Positions 26,601-36,560 of a stretch of 64,000 bases of DNA are shown in pieces (the first letter of the stretch is position 1; each line of letters begins with the position of its first letter). Source of the DNA: Hyperoodon ampullatus. Its lineage: Eukaryota; Chordata; Mammalia; Artiodactyla; Ziphiidae. The translations under genes were made by a program, and so were the position numbers. The stretch is taken from assembly GCA_949752795.1 (NCBI GenBank), contig OX457062.1, forward strand, positions 93,361,777 through 93,425,776, read 5' to 3'. A model generated the notes under the pieces. It ran no database searches. It was given only the letters and a program-made list of their open reading frames with translations, and was not told the DNA's origin.

Positions 26601-29349
26601 GCAGGAGAGTTTCATAACCACACTTCATGTATTAAAAGGAGTCTGACAGCACTGTAGAAGGTTAGCTTAGAGGAAGCAGAGTAAAACCAGAGTCAGGAAA
26701 ACCCATTAGGACACTTTTCCAATACTCCAAACAGGAAATAAGAACCTAAATTAAGGCAGGAAATTAAGTAGGAAGAACTATTTTTCTCTTATTCTTAAGG
26801 GTAGCTTCTATCAGGTCATGTTATAATCAGGTAGGTAATGTTATATATAATAATAAGAGAGAATGTCATAATACTTTTATTTGTGCAACTTGGTTTACAG
26901 TTACTCTGAGGTCAAAGGCATCAGTTATGTCAAGTTACCAGTGTACTTAGAATAAGGAAAAGTTCTAAAAGATTTGGAATAAATTTCAGTAACAAGAATA
27001 AATATTTTTATAACCTTAGTTTTGAGCTCCAGTAATTTTTATGTCAATTTATAGTAATAAATGTTGAAGTAGTAGCAGAGAATGGGCACAGGATGTGTAA
27101 ACTAGTGAAACAGTAGAGAATTTAATGCACTGTTAGCAATCTAAACCTCTGTGGTCTTATTAACCTCTTGATGCCTGGAATAAAGTTCCTCAGTGCTTTT
27201 CACATTAATGAAAAACAAATCAGCAATAGCAAAGTTCATTGAAAAATCACCATAGAAACAGTTGAAGGAGTCAGTTATTCCTCTTGAGACATACAGAGAA
27301 GAATCTCAAGTGAGAACCAGAATTCAGCAGCATACGTAACAACATAAACAATGATACAGTGAGTTATTGCTGCATTTCACCAAAATGCAGCAGTATAAAA
27401 ACTTTACCTCGTGCCAGTCTTCGAGTTTGTTGTCAGAAAGATCTAGTTCTGACACATGAGCACAGAAGGCAGCAATTTCTTTTTCATCTCCTGCACAGGT
27501 TATTCCACAGCTGTTCAACACCAGTACACTTGGGAGGTTGAGGCGATCTGAATCATGGGAGAAACAAAATACTTTCTACGTCAGCCTAATTCTTGTCTAC
27601 ATACATTCAGCCACCAGGAATCAAAATCAAATTGTGTGAAATTACACAAGGACCTTGAAAATACAAGATATGTTGGAATCCAAGGGTACTGAATTCTAAG
27701 GGGAGACAGCCAAATATGGCCCAGGAGATCAGAAGTACTAGACCAGTACCCCAGAAAGTCCTGGAGGCTTCACCTCCTGGCAGCATTGTTTATCTCAACT
27801 ACCAAAAACAGAACCATCATCCATGTTGTCACCTTATCATGTGACACTAGATCCATGTGATTCATGTCAGGGCTACCACCGTGTTCTTATTGGCCTCAAT
27901 TCTTTCTTTTTTTAATTTAGTTCAAAAGTATCATTCTGGATAGCTCTTTTCTGTCTGATTTGTATTTTCACCTTTTGTTGCCTTTGGAAATTATCTCAAA
28001 CCATTAGATAGTCTATCTGCTAAACCACTTCTGTTCTTCAAGTTCATATCACTCAAGGAATCTTCCTCGCTTACGTGGATCCATTTAAAAATCTATATCT
28101 TTCTCCCATACTTGTCCATCAATCATTCCCCTTTCATATCCATGTAGAATTTGTCCCTTAGGAAAACTAGACTTTTAAAAATATATAATTATAATGAGAG
28201 AAAATGTTTTAGAGTCTTAAACCATTCAATGAATTCAGTCAAACTATTGCTTGTTCAAAAATATGTCAATAAAATCACTCTTCCTATCTCTAATAAAAAG
28301 GATGAATATGAGAATTCAACCACTCTTTTCCCATTTGGTATAAAGCCAAGGCTCACAAAAGTATATTTCATTAATGGAAGCCTCAAATAATATGAACTTT
28401 CAACTTAGTACTTTTCACAGAATCAATTTTCTCAGAATGGGAGTGGATCCCGAAAAAAACAACCAAGTAAGAAGTCCACTTCTTTCTGCTGTTTCAGTTT
28501 ATATGGATTGATAAGATAGTTGCATTGAGAAATAATGAACATTCAGTAATCTCTGGACACAGGAACTAAAACACTGTTCAATATTCATCTCCCATCACTA
28601 CAAAGAACTACTTCCAATTAACAGTTAATTACAACATTAAGCTAAAATGCAAACCAAAAACACACCTTGCACGTTTCTAGTTGTAGATCTTTGCTCACAT
28701 AATAATCCCCCTCCTAGAATGTCTATCTCCTCTCTAACCAAATTCTACATTCTTGAAGGGTTAGTTCAAATCTCACAGCTTTGAACCCTTTCTTGATCAT
28801 ATAAATTAACTCTCTAAATTTCTTTCCCCATCACTGTGCTGTTCATTTGACTCAATATAAACTACCTTGTGTTATTATATATTTTTGTAAATGTGAATAT
28901 GTTGTAATCCAATAAGCTGTAAGGTCACTGAGGGTACAGGCCAGGCTTGTACTATCTGCATCCTCCAAGTTCCTTGAAATATTATCAGTCAAATATTGCT
29001 CTCACCCTATGAGTGCAACTAAAATGCCTTTTGGCCAATCTGCAGGAAAATAAATCCTTTCAGGTTTTCAAAACAACTGAAATCATAGCAAGGGAGAAAG
29101 ACTATTCAACTCATAATTCAAAATAAAGGGAATCATTTACAAATAAGGCAATATTCTGGTTTAATGTCCTAAGTAAGCTCCAGTAAAAAAAATGTTTTAG
29201 GCCCCATCTTTCTTACCTTTCATAGGAGAGCCCTGAGGTGTGGCTGGGACATGGACTCCCATCCCAGGACCACGGCGGTAAGGAAAGTTTTCAGGACTAT
29301 ATTTTTCACATAATACTTGCATAAAACTCCTCCCACTAGGTTGATCCAT
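14495..29349 (-). CDS. TBCEL: TBCEL, tubulin folding cofactor E-like (partial: coding exons 1-6, C-terminus outside window)
   Basis: Six exons join in frame: 29349-29217, 27547-27408, 21490-21309, 20005-19749, 16486-16360 and 14611-14495. This gives 956 nt, or 318 codons plus 2 nt, with no stop. The product starts [10 protein letters not shown] and carries leucine-rich repeats of LxxLxLSxN type from about residue 65, for example [11 protein letters not shown] in exon 3 and [11 protein letters not shown] in exon 4. From family knowledge, TBCEL resembles the alpha-tubulin chaperone TBCE but lacks the N-terminal CAP-Gly domain. It destabilises tubulin by directing it to proteasomal degradation and is prominent in testis; the fly homologue (mulet) acts in sperm individualisation. 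Human TBCEL is about 424 residues, so roughly 106 C-terminal residues, including the ubiquitin-like domain, should lie left of position 1. The absence of CAP-Gly sequence and the exon wording favour TBCEL over TBCE. The gene looks intact. Confidence 0.96.
14863..15209. mobile_element. hAT-Charlie non-autonomous DNA transposon (MER1-type)
   Basis: The 347 bp element is bounded by CAGCACGGTCCA and TGGACAGCACAG, imperfect inverted termini of the CAGNGCTGTCCA class. The interior (TAGTAGCCGTATTTTAAAAA, AACCCAATATATCC) matches the recalled consensus of this family. The exact subfamily name is not certain. Confidence 0.8.
15718..15919 (+). mobile_element. CHR SINE, short form
   Basis: Full short-form structure with a short (about 10 base) A tail. 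The flanking AAACACAG and AACCCACAG form an imperfect TSD. Antisense to TBCEL. Confidence 0.93.
16360..16486 (-). CDS. TBCEL: TBCEL exon 6 (end of leucine-rich repeats)
   Basis: This 127 nt exon has an aaattag acceptor before GTTTGCAG and ends GCCAG. It covers codons 238-280 in part and reads [20 protein letters not shown] followed by [19 protein letters not shown], the final repeat and its cap. The donor is gtctgt, which matches the consensus only at GT and a few further bases and looks weak. Confidence 0.95.
17543..18880 (+). mobile_element. Old 5'-truncated L1 with TSD and a nested insertion
   Basis: The ORF2 C-terminal portion (for example TGATACAGCCACTTTGGAAA) and a 3'UTR ending near a TAAAGACTGTAAAAAATAA motif are recognisable. 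The exact TSD TTTTAAAAATAGGC lies at 17529-17542 and 18881-18894. It is split by a retrocopy at 17869-18097. Antisense to TBCEL. Confidence 0.88.
17869..18097 (+). mobile_element. Poly(A)-tailed retrocopy of unidentified origin
   Basis: This 229 bp insert interrupts the older L1 at an exact 17 bp TSD, AAGGATGTGGAGCAACA (17852-17868 and 18098-18114). It ends in at least 16 A residues, with AATAAA about 20 bp before them. It shows no SINE A/B boxes. It could be a 3'UTR fragment of a cellular mRNA or an unrecognised repeat. Confidence 0.85.
19250..19612 (+). mobile_element. CHR SINE, long form (CHR-1-like)
   Basis: The long body has repeated ACAACTACTGAGCC motifs and an AAATAAATAAAT tail. The exact 11 bp TSD AGGCATCTGCA is at 19239-19249 and 19613-19623. 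It ends 137 bp from TBCEL exon 5 and is antisense to it. Confidence 0.95.
19749..20005 (-). CDS. TBCEL: TBCEL exon 5 (central leucine-rich repeats)
   Basis: This is the longest coding exon seen (257 nt). The acceptor is ctgcag before TTTGGAAG and the donor is GCAG|gtgagg. It completes codon 152 (D) and runs to the first base of codon 238. It contains [34 protein letters not shown] and [10 protein letters not shown], four successive leucine-rich repeats. A long-form CHR SINE ends only 137 bp beyond its donor side (19250-19612). Confidence 0.97.
20006..21308 (-). other. TBCEL intron 4
   Basis: This 1.3 kb intron has an old MIR/L2-like section at roughly 20.07-20.6 kb. I see nothing else. Confidence 0.85.
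20430..20600. mobile_element. MIR/L2-like ancient fragment
   Basis: TATCATTTATTGAATTCCTA and the following CTGTGTCAGGTCCTGTGCAG recall old MIR/L2 consensus sequence. It is strongly diverged and the limits are approximate. Confidence 0.5.
21309..21490 (-). CDS. TBCEL: TBCEL exon 4 (leucine-rich repeats)
   Basis: This 182 nt exon begins GTCAGTAAAATTG after a ccacag acceptor and ends CCAGA before gtaag. It covers residues 92-151 and two bases of codon 152. It reads [20 protein letters not shown] and then [16 protein letters not shown], two leucine-rich repeats. It is separated by 5.9 kb from exon 3 and 1.3 kb from exon 5. Confidence 0.97.
22225..22385. mobile_element. MIR-like SINE fragment
   Basis: AATGAGGAAACTGAGGCTCG followed by AGTCACAAAAGGCAAATCTA is a recognisable, diverged MIR-family core. 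Confidence 0.6.
22556..22750 (+). mobile_element. MIR SINE
   Basis: CTAGCTGTGTGGTTTGACAA, then AACCTTTCCAAATCTCAGTT and TTTGTAAACT form the classic MIR order. It is diverged, as expected for an ancient mammalian SINE. Confidence 0.75.
26100..26800. mobile_element. L2-like ancient LINE sequence
   Basis: CATTTATTCATTAAGGCATT, AAGTTTGAGAGGAACAGCAA and related phrases resemble L2-type sequence. No clear ends were seen, so the class is tentative. Confidence 0.4.
27408..27547 (-). CDS. TBCEL: TBCEL exon 3 (first leucine-rich repeats)
   Basis: This 140 nt exon has a cag acceptor before ATCGCC and a GAG|gtaaag donor. It completes the codon split after exon 2 and ends in phase 0, covering residues 45-91. 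It contains VLVLNSCGI and [16 protein letters not shown], a canonical LxxLxLSxNxL repeat. Confidence 0.96.
27548..29216 (-). other. TBCEL intron 2
   Basis: This 1.7 kb intron lies between exons 2 and 3. An L2-like fragment occupies roughly 28.68-28.98 kb. Nothing else was recognised. Confidence 0.85.
28680..28985 (+). mobile_element. L2-like LINE fragment
   Basis: TCTCCTCTCTAACCAAATTC through TGTAAGGTCACTGAGGGTAC follows the order of an L2 3' end, diverged. Confidence 0.5.
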
Positions 29350-29366
29350 CTTCCTTTCCTAAAATT
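29217..29366 (-). CDS. TBCEL: TBCEL exon 2 (first coding exon, start codon at 29349-29347)
   Basis: On the minus strand the exon follows a ttgtag acceptor and ends ATGAAAG before gtaagaa. The 17 nt before the ATG contain an in-frame TAG (9 nt lie between it and the start), which fixes the start. The ATG has A at -3 and G at +4, a strong Kozak context. The coding part (29349-29217, 133 nt) gives residues 1-44 plus one base. This segment is basic and proline/glycine-rich, precedes the leucine-rich repeats, and has no CAP-Gly signature. Confidence 0.95.
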
Positions 29367-29394
29367 CTACAAGAAACCAAGAAATCATCAAAAT

Positions 29395-30060
29395 TTGTTT
29401 ATTTACTCATACAAGAAATATTTATTGAGAATCAATTATTTATAAGGTACTAAGCTAGGCACTGCATACACATAAGACAGGCAGGGAGAAGAGTTAGATG
29501 CTGCAAAAATACAGGGGAAAGATGATGAGGGTCCAAAGTGGTTCAGTGGTAGTACAAATAGATTTAAGATCAACTTAGAAAGCAAGCTTTTCAGGAGTTA
29601 TAGGGGCTGAGGGGAAGGTGGAGTCAAGGCTGACCCCCAGGTTTCTAGTAAAGGTGACTAGGTGACTAGTGACACAGCTAAGAAAAAAGAAAATACGGAG
29701 AGATCTAGTTTTAAGGAGGAAACTGATGAATTCTCTTTTATACATGTTCAATCTGAGGCCTCTCTTTCAGGGGAACAGTCTGAAGTTGGGTGAGAAATGT
29801 GAGCTAGAGGAGAAGATTTGGACCTCATCAGGAAATATCATGAATAAGAATAGTAGGGCACTAGAACTCTCTGGGACACTGATATTTAAGATACAGGCAG
29901 AGGAAGCAAAGCCATGACGGAAAAGTAAAAGGGATGATCAGAGAGTGAAGTGTATAGCCAACATTTTGAGAAGTTTTGGTGAGAAGGGGAGGAAAAAGGT
30001 GGGCTGATAAGGTAGGCAGGAACAGGAGAGAGTACAGGATTGGGGGCAATTGCCAAGATT
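29395..30060. mobile_element. L2-like LINE sequence
   Basis: ACAAGAAATATTTATTGAGA and GTACTAAGCTAGGCACTGCA near the left end match the reverse of an L2 3' end. The rest is strongly diverged. Confidence 0.45.
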
Positions 30061-30499
30061 TTTCCTCTTAAAATAGGAGAGAACTGAATACGGTTATAGA
30101 TTATAGAGAAGCAGCAAGTACAGCTGGAGAGTCTGAGAATGACTACTGGTACCTGGTCCTAGGAAAAACCAGCAGGAATGAGCATTAAAAAAACTTCTAA
30201 AAGGCTGTTTGGTACTACCCATATAGTACTCCAAACTGTTTACCATTGGTGGTGATATATTTACTTCACTATGCTGCACTGGTTTACTTTTGCTTATACA
30301 GTTTAATTATACTGAATGTTAGGTATTTTTCTCATGCGATTGTCCTAACTCCACCATTACATTATGAAGGGGGGCAGTGCTATGCGATTCTACTTTTTCA
30401 GTATTGATTCACAGCATCTGGCAGAGTACACTACACACGGTAAGGGCTCAATAAATGTTGCTGAGAACTAAAATCACGAGCCTCCAGTATGCTGATCAG

Positions 30500-30660
30500 A
30501 AAGAGAAGATTCAGGATCAGGAGTGGGTTTAAGTCCCACCCGGTTCTACCACTTAATAGTTCTGTGCCATCAGGCAAGACAGCGTATTTCTCTGGGACTC
30601 AAACGTCTTATTCTGTAAAATAAGATATTAATATCTATACTGCTTGGAGTTCAGCATTAC
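30500..30660 (+). mobile_element. MIR SINE fragment
   Basis: TACCACTTAATAGTTCTGTG and TGTAAAATAAGATATTAATA follow the MIR pattern. A second, weaker MIR-like copy follows at about 30735-30940 (TCATTTACTAGCTGGGTAAA). Confidence 0.6.
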
Positions 30661-31659
30661 TGTAGAGCTCTAAAATGTACAAGTGCACTATTGAGACTAC
30701 AGGGCTCTTGTAAAGCTCTAAAACACACAAATGTTATTAACTGTAAGAGGAAGTTGTAGTATGGTAGAAGGCACATAAACAGAAAACTTAGGCTCTGTCA
30801 TTTACTAGCTGGGTAAAACATAAGCTAGTTATCTAACCTCTCTCTACTTTAATTTTCCCACTATGGATGACCTAAAATTTTCCTCTTGGGTTTGTAACAA
30901 GAATTTGAAAAGGGCATAAATATAAAAGTGGTCTTTAAACTTGGCCCATTTTCTAGATTACTACCAGGACCACGAGTATTGTACTTCGTAAAATCAATTC
31001 ACAAATGCCTAGAACACAGAGCAGACACTCACTGAGCACTTGTCCAGAAGTTTTACCTATACTTAATTTATCAAAGTTTAGACTATGTAATACATTTCAT
31101 AACAAGTATATCACAAGTTACCTTGAAAATATAGGGCTGCCCTCGGTCAGGGTCATCATTTGGGAGCTTAAGAACAGAGCCTGTTTTAGGACAAGAGAGT
31201 TTGTTCTTTCTATCCAGAGTGGTAAGTATATGCTGCTGTCCTCTATCCCAGCACTGGGTCAAAAGTGAACTGTGTGGGTTCATCTAGGACTCCAGGAACT
31301 TTCAGGTGGAAAGGTTCTTTTTCAATGTAAACTCATCACCAACAGCAGATAACACAGAGCAGGTGCTATGCCACTAGTAACAGGCATCATAGTTCTTATC
31401 AAAGACCTGTCTCAAGCAGAATGCCAACAGAATTTTCAGAAATGGTTAACAAAAAGTCAAACAAGTTACACTGCTATCTTCCATACAACTGGCAGTTCAA
31501 AAGAATAAAAAGTGTGTGGGAGGGTGCTGAACTGTCAGTGTCAAAATAATAGTCACCGAGTTTAAATAGCATCTTTTAACTGGAAGCTTCAGAATCACTT
31601 AAACTCCAACCTCTTCAATCCAAGGGCAATAATCTTATACACAATTTAAATATAGACAA

Positions 31660-32080
31660 GCTGAGTGTGGAATTAAAGAAACCTCAGCTAAAACTGGAGT
31701 CTGGACAGACCTATAGGCAGATCCCTCACCCTTGCCACGCAACATTAATTACTCCAAACGGGAAGAGATGCAGGCCTACATCTCTGACAGGAAAGTGTTG
31801 CCTGCTTTACTATCCAGCGGGAAGAAGAAAACTCTTTGCTCAGTGACAGCCCAGCCAATCAGAGGCCACAGCAGCCCAACCAACCTCCATACTTTGGACT
31901 CCCAGCTTCCTCCAATGGACTCTTTGGTTATAACACACTCCCCCTCCCCTCATTTCCCCTATAAAAGCAAGTTCCCCTTCCTTGTTCTCTGGATTTGCCT
32001 GTGGTCTGCCCCAGTTGGCATATCTCAAATTGCAAATCCTCTGGCTATTCCCAAATAAACTGGCTTTTGCAGGTTAAATA
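31660..32080 (+). mobile_element. Solo-type LTR (endogenous retrovirus-like)
   Basis: CCAAT (31855 area), a TATAAAAG box (31960-31967) and AATAAA (32054-32059) occur in order and at LTR-like spacing, with a C/T-rich stretch before the TATA box. The ends are not sharply defined, and no proviral interior adjoins. It points away from the TBCEL direction. Confidence 0.55.
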
Positions 32081-34549
32081 ACTGGCAATTACATTATTAA
32101 AATTGATATGAGGGATGGTGAGGTTAGAAACATATGCAAGTTAAAATAAGTGTTAGTAAGCAAGCAATGATGGGAACTTAGAAGTTACTCCTTATGGCCC
32201 CATGCTTTCACAATTCTTCCAAATAGTCTGCTTTTTTTTTTTTCCCTAAAGACTTAAAAGCAATGCCAGTCACCTTCATTGGTCATTTTCCAGGATACTC
32301 TATTGGAACAGCATTACAGGCATGCAGATAGTGTACACAATAATACATGGGTTTTGAATTAGAACATTAAGATTGCAAAATGGATCAGTGACATAAATCT
32401 ACTCAAAATCTGTTGGGGCAGTTGGAGGAGGAACAGTAGGTGGGAAAGGAAAACTGAAAACCAAATAGATTGAAAAATGAGGACATACAGGACGGAAGAA
32501 GATCTTTAACTGGAGACTTTTAAAAGGTTTTTTTTGGAGGTGGAGGGGTAATCTATGACTTTCTGGAAAGAACCAGTGTCAAATAACATCTGACTGCCTT
32601 CTACAGTTGGCAGAGGTCTAATACATTTGTAAAAGTGTGCTGAATTGGTGCTTAAAGCCAGGGAGCCAGGAATCTGGGGTGATGTTGCTTGGTTCCATTT
32701 CCAAGTCATGGAGTGTGCCTGTGAAAATCTCAACTCCTTTGTGCCTCAAATCCTGACTATAATATGCTTTCATAGAGCACTTGGTAAAAGTGCAAGTTGG
32801 AGGATAAGGTGCTCAGCCCAGTCACCTAAGGAACCTCAATAGCTATTAATTTGTACTTTCTGTTCCCAAGGTCAGGTCAAAATTAGTATGAAACTCAACA
32901 CAATTGGAAACAGAAAATAGGCCATGTCTGACCACGAAGAGTAGAAGAGATGCAAGATATAGCCTTACACTGGTATGCAAGATCAATATTTACTTCACCA
33001 AAAAATTTTATGGTAAAGTACCACACTTCATAAAGTGTGAATACTACCACCCTCACTCACAACTTACAAAAAATATAAGTACTACCCCAGAGTCCCAAAA
33101 CATGCATTTTAAATCTTATAAAAAAAATAGGTTTATCTGCCTATATATGCATAGACTACCCCCAGAAGGATAAAATAGAAATTAGTAAAATTAATACCTG
33201 TGGTTGACTCCAAAGAGAGGAAATGAGGAATAAGGTGAAAAGGAGATTTCCTTCTCACTGTTCAACCATTTGAACTGCCTGAACTCACCAGGTGCATATA
33301 TCACCCTTTTTTTCCATACATTATCGTTTCAAAATACAAAACATTTTTAAGTGATTTATCTGGGAATGACCTAATAATATGTCAAAGTGTTTTTTAAGTC
33401 CTCATTATTATCAGCTGTCTTGTGAAAAAAATGCCAAACTTGACCATGTGAAATGTATAATATTAACTTTTAAAGGAATTGGGAATTGAGGAAGAAAAGA
33501 GAAATAAAATGGGTGGCCAAACGGAAATACTTTTGTAAAAGAGCATTGGTAAAGAAAAAGCAAGCAGAACAAAACACATCTGAGCCTCAGAACTAAACTA
33601 CAATCAGAATGAGAGGTAGGGTTGAGAAGAAGGGGGGAAAATGATTCATGGTACTCTCATAGTCATTACCGTGGCTTTAACAAGGGCAAAGCAAAAGCTC
33701 CACTATGAAGTGTACAGAGGGGTGGGAAGAACACCCTCAGATCTGCCATGTTGCTTCCTTCGCTAGCCAAGTTAAATGTGTTAATAAAAGTTACCCAAAT
33801 AGTTCATCCAAATTACCCAAATGGTATCCAAACTATTGTGACTCTGGAACCACAAGGGCCCCAGCAGGCAGAGGTTACAAAGCCATAGCCTAAAGATGCT
33901 GGGGAGCTTCAGGCCTCCCAGTTGCCTCCTGCTGTGGAGACTAACAAAAGAGTGGGGCTTCCTACAGCAAGATTCAAGTTACTGGAATAATAAACAGTTG
34001 GGAACTGACTTAGAGTTCTAAAAAATAAATTGCAATGATTCAAAATATGCATTAATGTAGGATGAGGCTAAACACCCAGGAAGAGTTTTCATAGCATAAA
34101 AATAATAGAGAGGAGGAAAACACTCCTAAGTAGCTTAAAATTATTTTCAGTCATTTGACATGGACCCATTTATATACAACTAACCAATCTCATCTATTCA
34201 TCAGAGAAGGGCAGAAAAAACCACACTCTAAAAGCTACCTCCCAATATTTTGCTACCAAATATGTGAAAATAAAACTTAGGTTAAACATTTTGGCCAAAG
34301 GCTCCACAATTTCACCTTAGGGTTCCTTTGGTCAGATGACATTTCATTCCAGGCATTTTTCTCTTCTCAGGTGCCTATTTCCTTTACAACACAATCTGAG
34401 AATAAGAATTTCTTTACCACTTGTTTAATAAAAATGCAGACAACAAATATATCTAATTTTCTCTCTTTTTTGCACCTTATCAAGTGGTTCCAATTAGGCT
34501 TATTTGCCCATTTATTCATAAAATGTGTGCCCTCACAAAGCTTACAGTC

Positions 34550-35300
34550 TCATGTGATTCCATTCAACAAACAGGAACCAGACACTCAATCTGTGCCAAG
34601 CTAAATACTAAAGAAAGTAAGAATGAATAAAATCCAAATGCTGCCCTCAGGGCATCCAAAACCTAGAGGGAAACACAGGGAGATAATGCGTACATGAAAT
34701 AAGCCACCCAGAAATAGTGAATTCAAACACAAGAAGCGATTAACTTTTGGGAAGTATGATCAAGGAAGTAGGAGGTGCATCCTGAGCCATTTTGAAAGAT
34801 AACAAAGGTTAGGTTAACAGGGTGGAGAAGAGCATTCCAGGCACAGGAAACAACAGAAGATAAACCAGCACAAGAGACATGAAGCGGTATTGCTACAACA
34901 TAAAACATCTGTGGGGAGCAGGGGAGACAGGAGATTCGACTGAAAGGTGGACAGTGGTCAGCTCATGCCGGATCTTGCTCAGGTTTGACTTTAACCTATA
35001 GAGATGAAAGTAAGAAAAGTTTTGATAGACTGCTGTGAATATTGTGCACGGATGGGGGTGACCGATCTTTATGTAGAATATCAAGGGGTCAAAAATGATG
35101 AGAATTTTAAAATCCCTAACGGACTGGGCACGTAGGAGTTTGTTTACCTTAGTGGAAGCACTTTCAGTACAGACAAGGGAGTAGAAACCATAGTTTAGGG
35201 GGTTAAGGAAGTAAATAAATGAAGACAGTAAGTATAGACCATGCCTTTGAGAAGCTTAGATGAAAACTGAAGAGATGGGACAGTTGATGAAGAAAAACCA
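34550..35300. mobile_element. L2-like ancient LINE sequence
   Basis: CATTCAACAAACAGGAACCA, GAGCATTCCAGGCACAGGAA and similar phrases suggest old LINE sequence. The class and limits are tentative. Confidence 0.4.
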
Positions 35301-35429
35301 AGTGTTCAGAGAGAGAGAGCTGTTATATCTTGTTCTTTTTTTAAAAGGACAAAAGAGGAATTTATAGGCTGAGTTTGGCAGGTAGGGGCACGGAGCAGGT
35401 CAAAAAACAAACAAAACAAAAAAGCTAAG

Positions 35430-35714
35430 AAAAACAAATATCATATATTAATGCATATATGTGGAATCTAGAAAAATGGCACAGATGAACCGGTTTGCAA
35501 GGCAGAAATTGGAGACACAGATGTAGAGAACAAATGTTTGGATACCAGGGCAGGGAAGGTGGGGGGAGAGGGGAGTGGTGGTGGGATGAATTGGGAGATT
35601 GGGATGGACATATATACACTAAATGTATAAAACAGATAACTAATAAGAACCTGCTGTATAAAAAAATAAAATAAAATCCAAAAATAAATAAATTTTAAAA
35701 GAACAAAAAAAACC
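35430..35714 (+). mobile_element. Young L1 3' end (5'-truncated)
   Basis: This matches the 3'UTR of the L1 at 7905-12186 (TGGTGGGATGAATTGGGAGA, CTAATAAGAACCTGCTGTAT) and has an A-rich tail. A probable TSD AAAGCTAAG is at 35421-35429 and 35715-35723. Antisense to TBCEL. Confidence 0.88.
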
Positions 35715-36054
35715 AAAGCTAAGGAGGAAAATCTGGATAGCGTCAAAGAATCTCTTAGTATTACTAGCTTTCTCAATTTTTGGAAGTTTTTTTTTCTTTA
35801 AGCCCATTTAACTTTTACTTTATGGACTCCTAACCTCATCCCTGCAAAGCTTCCTTTTGTGAAAGACCTCGACTATATCTAAACCCTGCCAGATTCTTGG
35901 ACATTTTAGGTAGCTGGGACTTTAGTTTGTTGTTTTGTTTCCTGAAAATCTTTCTGATCCTCAGCAAAAGTGTACCCAATAAAACATAATTACCCTGGGA
36001 AAGTATATGTGTATTTTACATATTTTTACCTCCAGGAAAGGTAAAAATGAATGA

Positions 36055-36560
36055 ACAAATAAAGGAATGGATAAAGAAGATGTGGTGCATACAGACAATG
36101 GAATACTACTCAGCCATAAAAAAGAACAAAATAATGCCATTTGCAGTGACATGGATGCAGCTAGAGATTATCATACTAAACGAAGTCAGAAAGAGAAAGA
36201 CACATACCATATGATATCACTTATATGTGGAATCTAAAATATGGCACAAATGAACTTATCTACAAAACAGAAACAGACTTGCAGACATAGAGAACTGACT
36301 TGTGGTTGCCAACGGGGGTGGGATTGACTGGGAGTTTGGGGTTAGTAGATGCAAACTATTAAATTTAGGATGGATAAACAACAAGGTCCTACTGTATAGC
36401 ACAGGGAACTATATCCAATCTCCTGAGATAAACCATAATGGAAAAGAGTATTAAAAAAATATATATATGTGTATAACTGAGTCAGCAAAAATTAGCACTA
36501 CACTGTAAATCAACTATAATTCAATTAAAAATTAAATTAAAAAATAAAGAAAAAGGGGTA
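36055..36560 (+). mobile_element. L1 3' end (5'-truncated, another subfamily)
   Basis: End of ORF2 (GAATGGATAAAGAAGATGTG, CAATGGAATACTACTCAGCC) and a different 3'UTR (TATAGCACAGGGAACTATAT). The tail is A-rich. No clean TSD was seen. Antisense to TBCEL. Confidence 0.88.

Larger units (their letters stand above)
21491..27407 (-). other. TBCEL intron 3 (5.9 kb)
   Basis: The intron contains MIR-type fragments near 22.2-22.4 and 22.56-22.75 kb, a short MER5-like scrap near 23.02 kb and L2-like sequence near 26.1-26.8 kb. There is no young SINE or L1. The remainder is unassigned unique-looking AT-rich sequence. Confidence 0.8.

Noticed and set aside
14495..29366. Assignment of the gene to TBCE rather than TBCEL
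   Set aside because: The leucine-rich repeats resemble TBCE, but there is no CAP-Gly exon and the N-terminus [10 protein letters not shown] and exon wording fit TBCEL.
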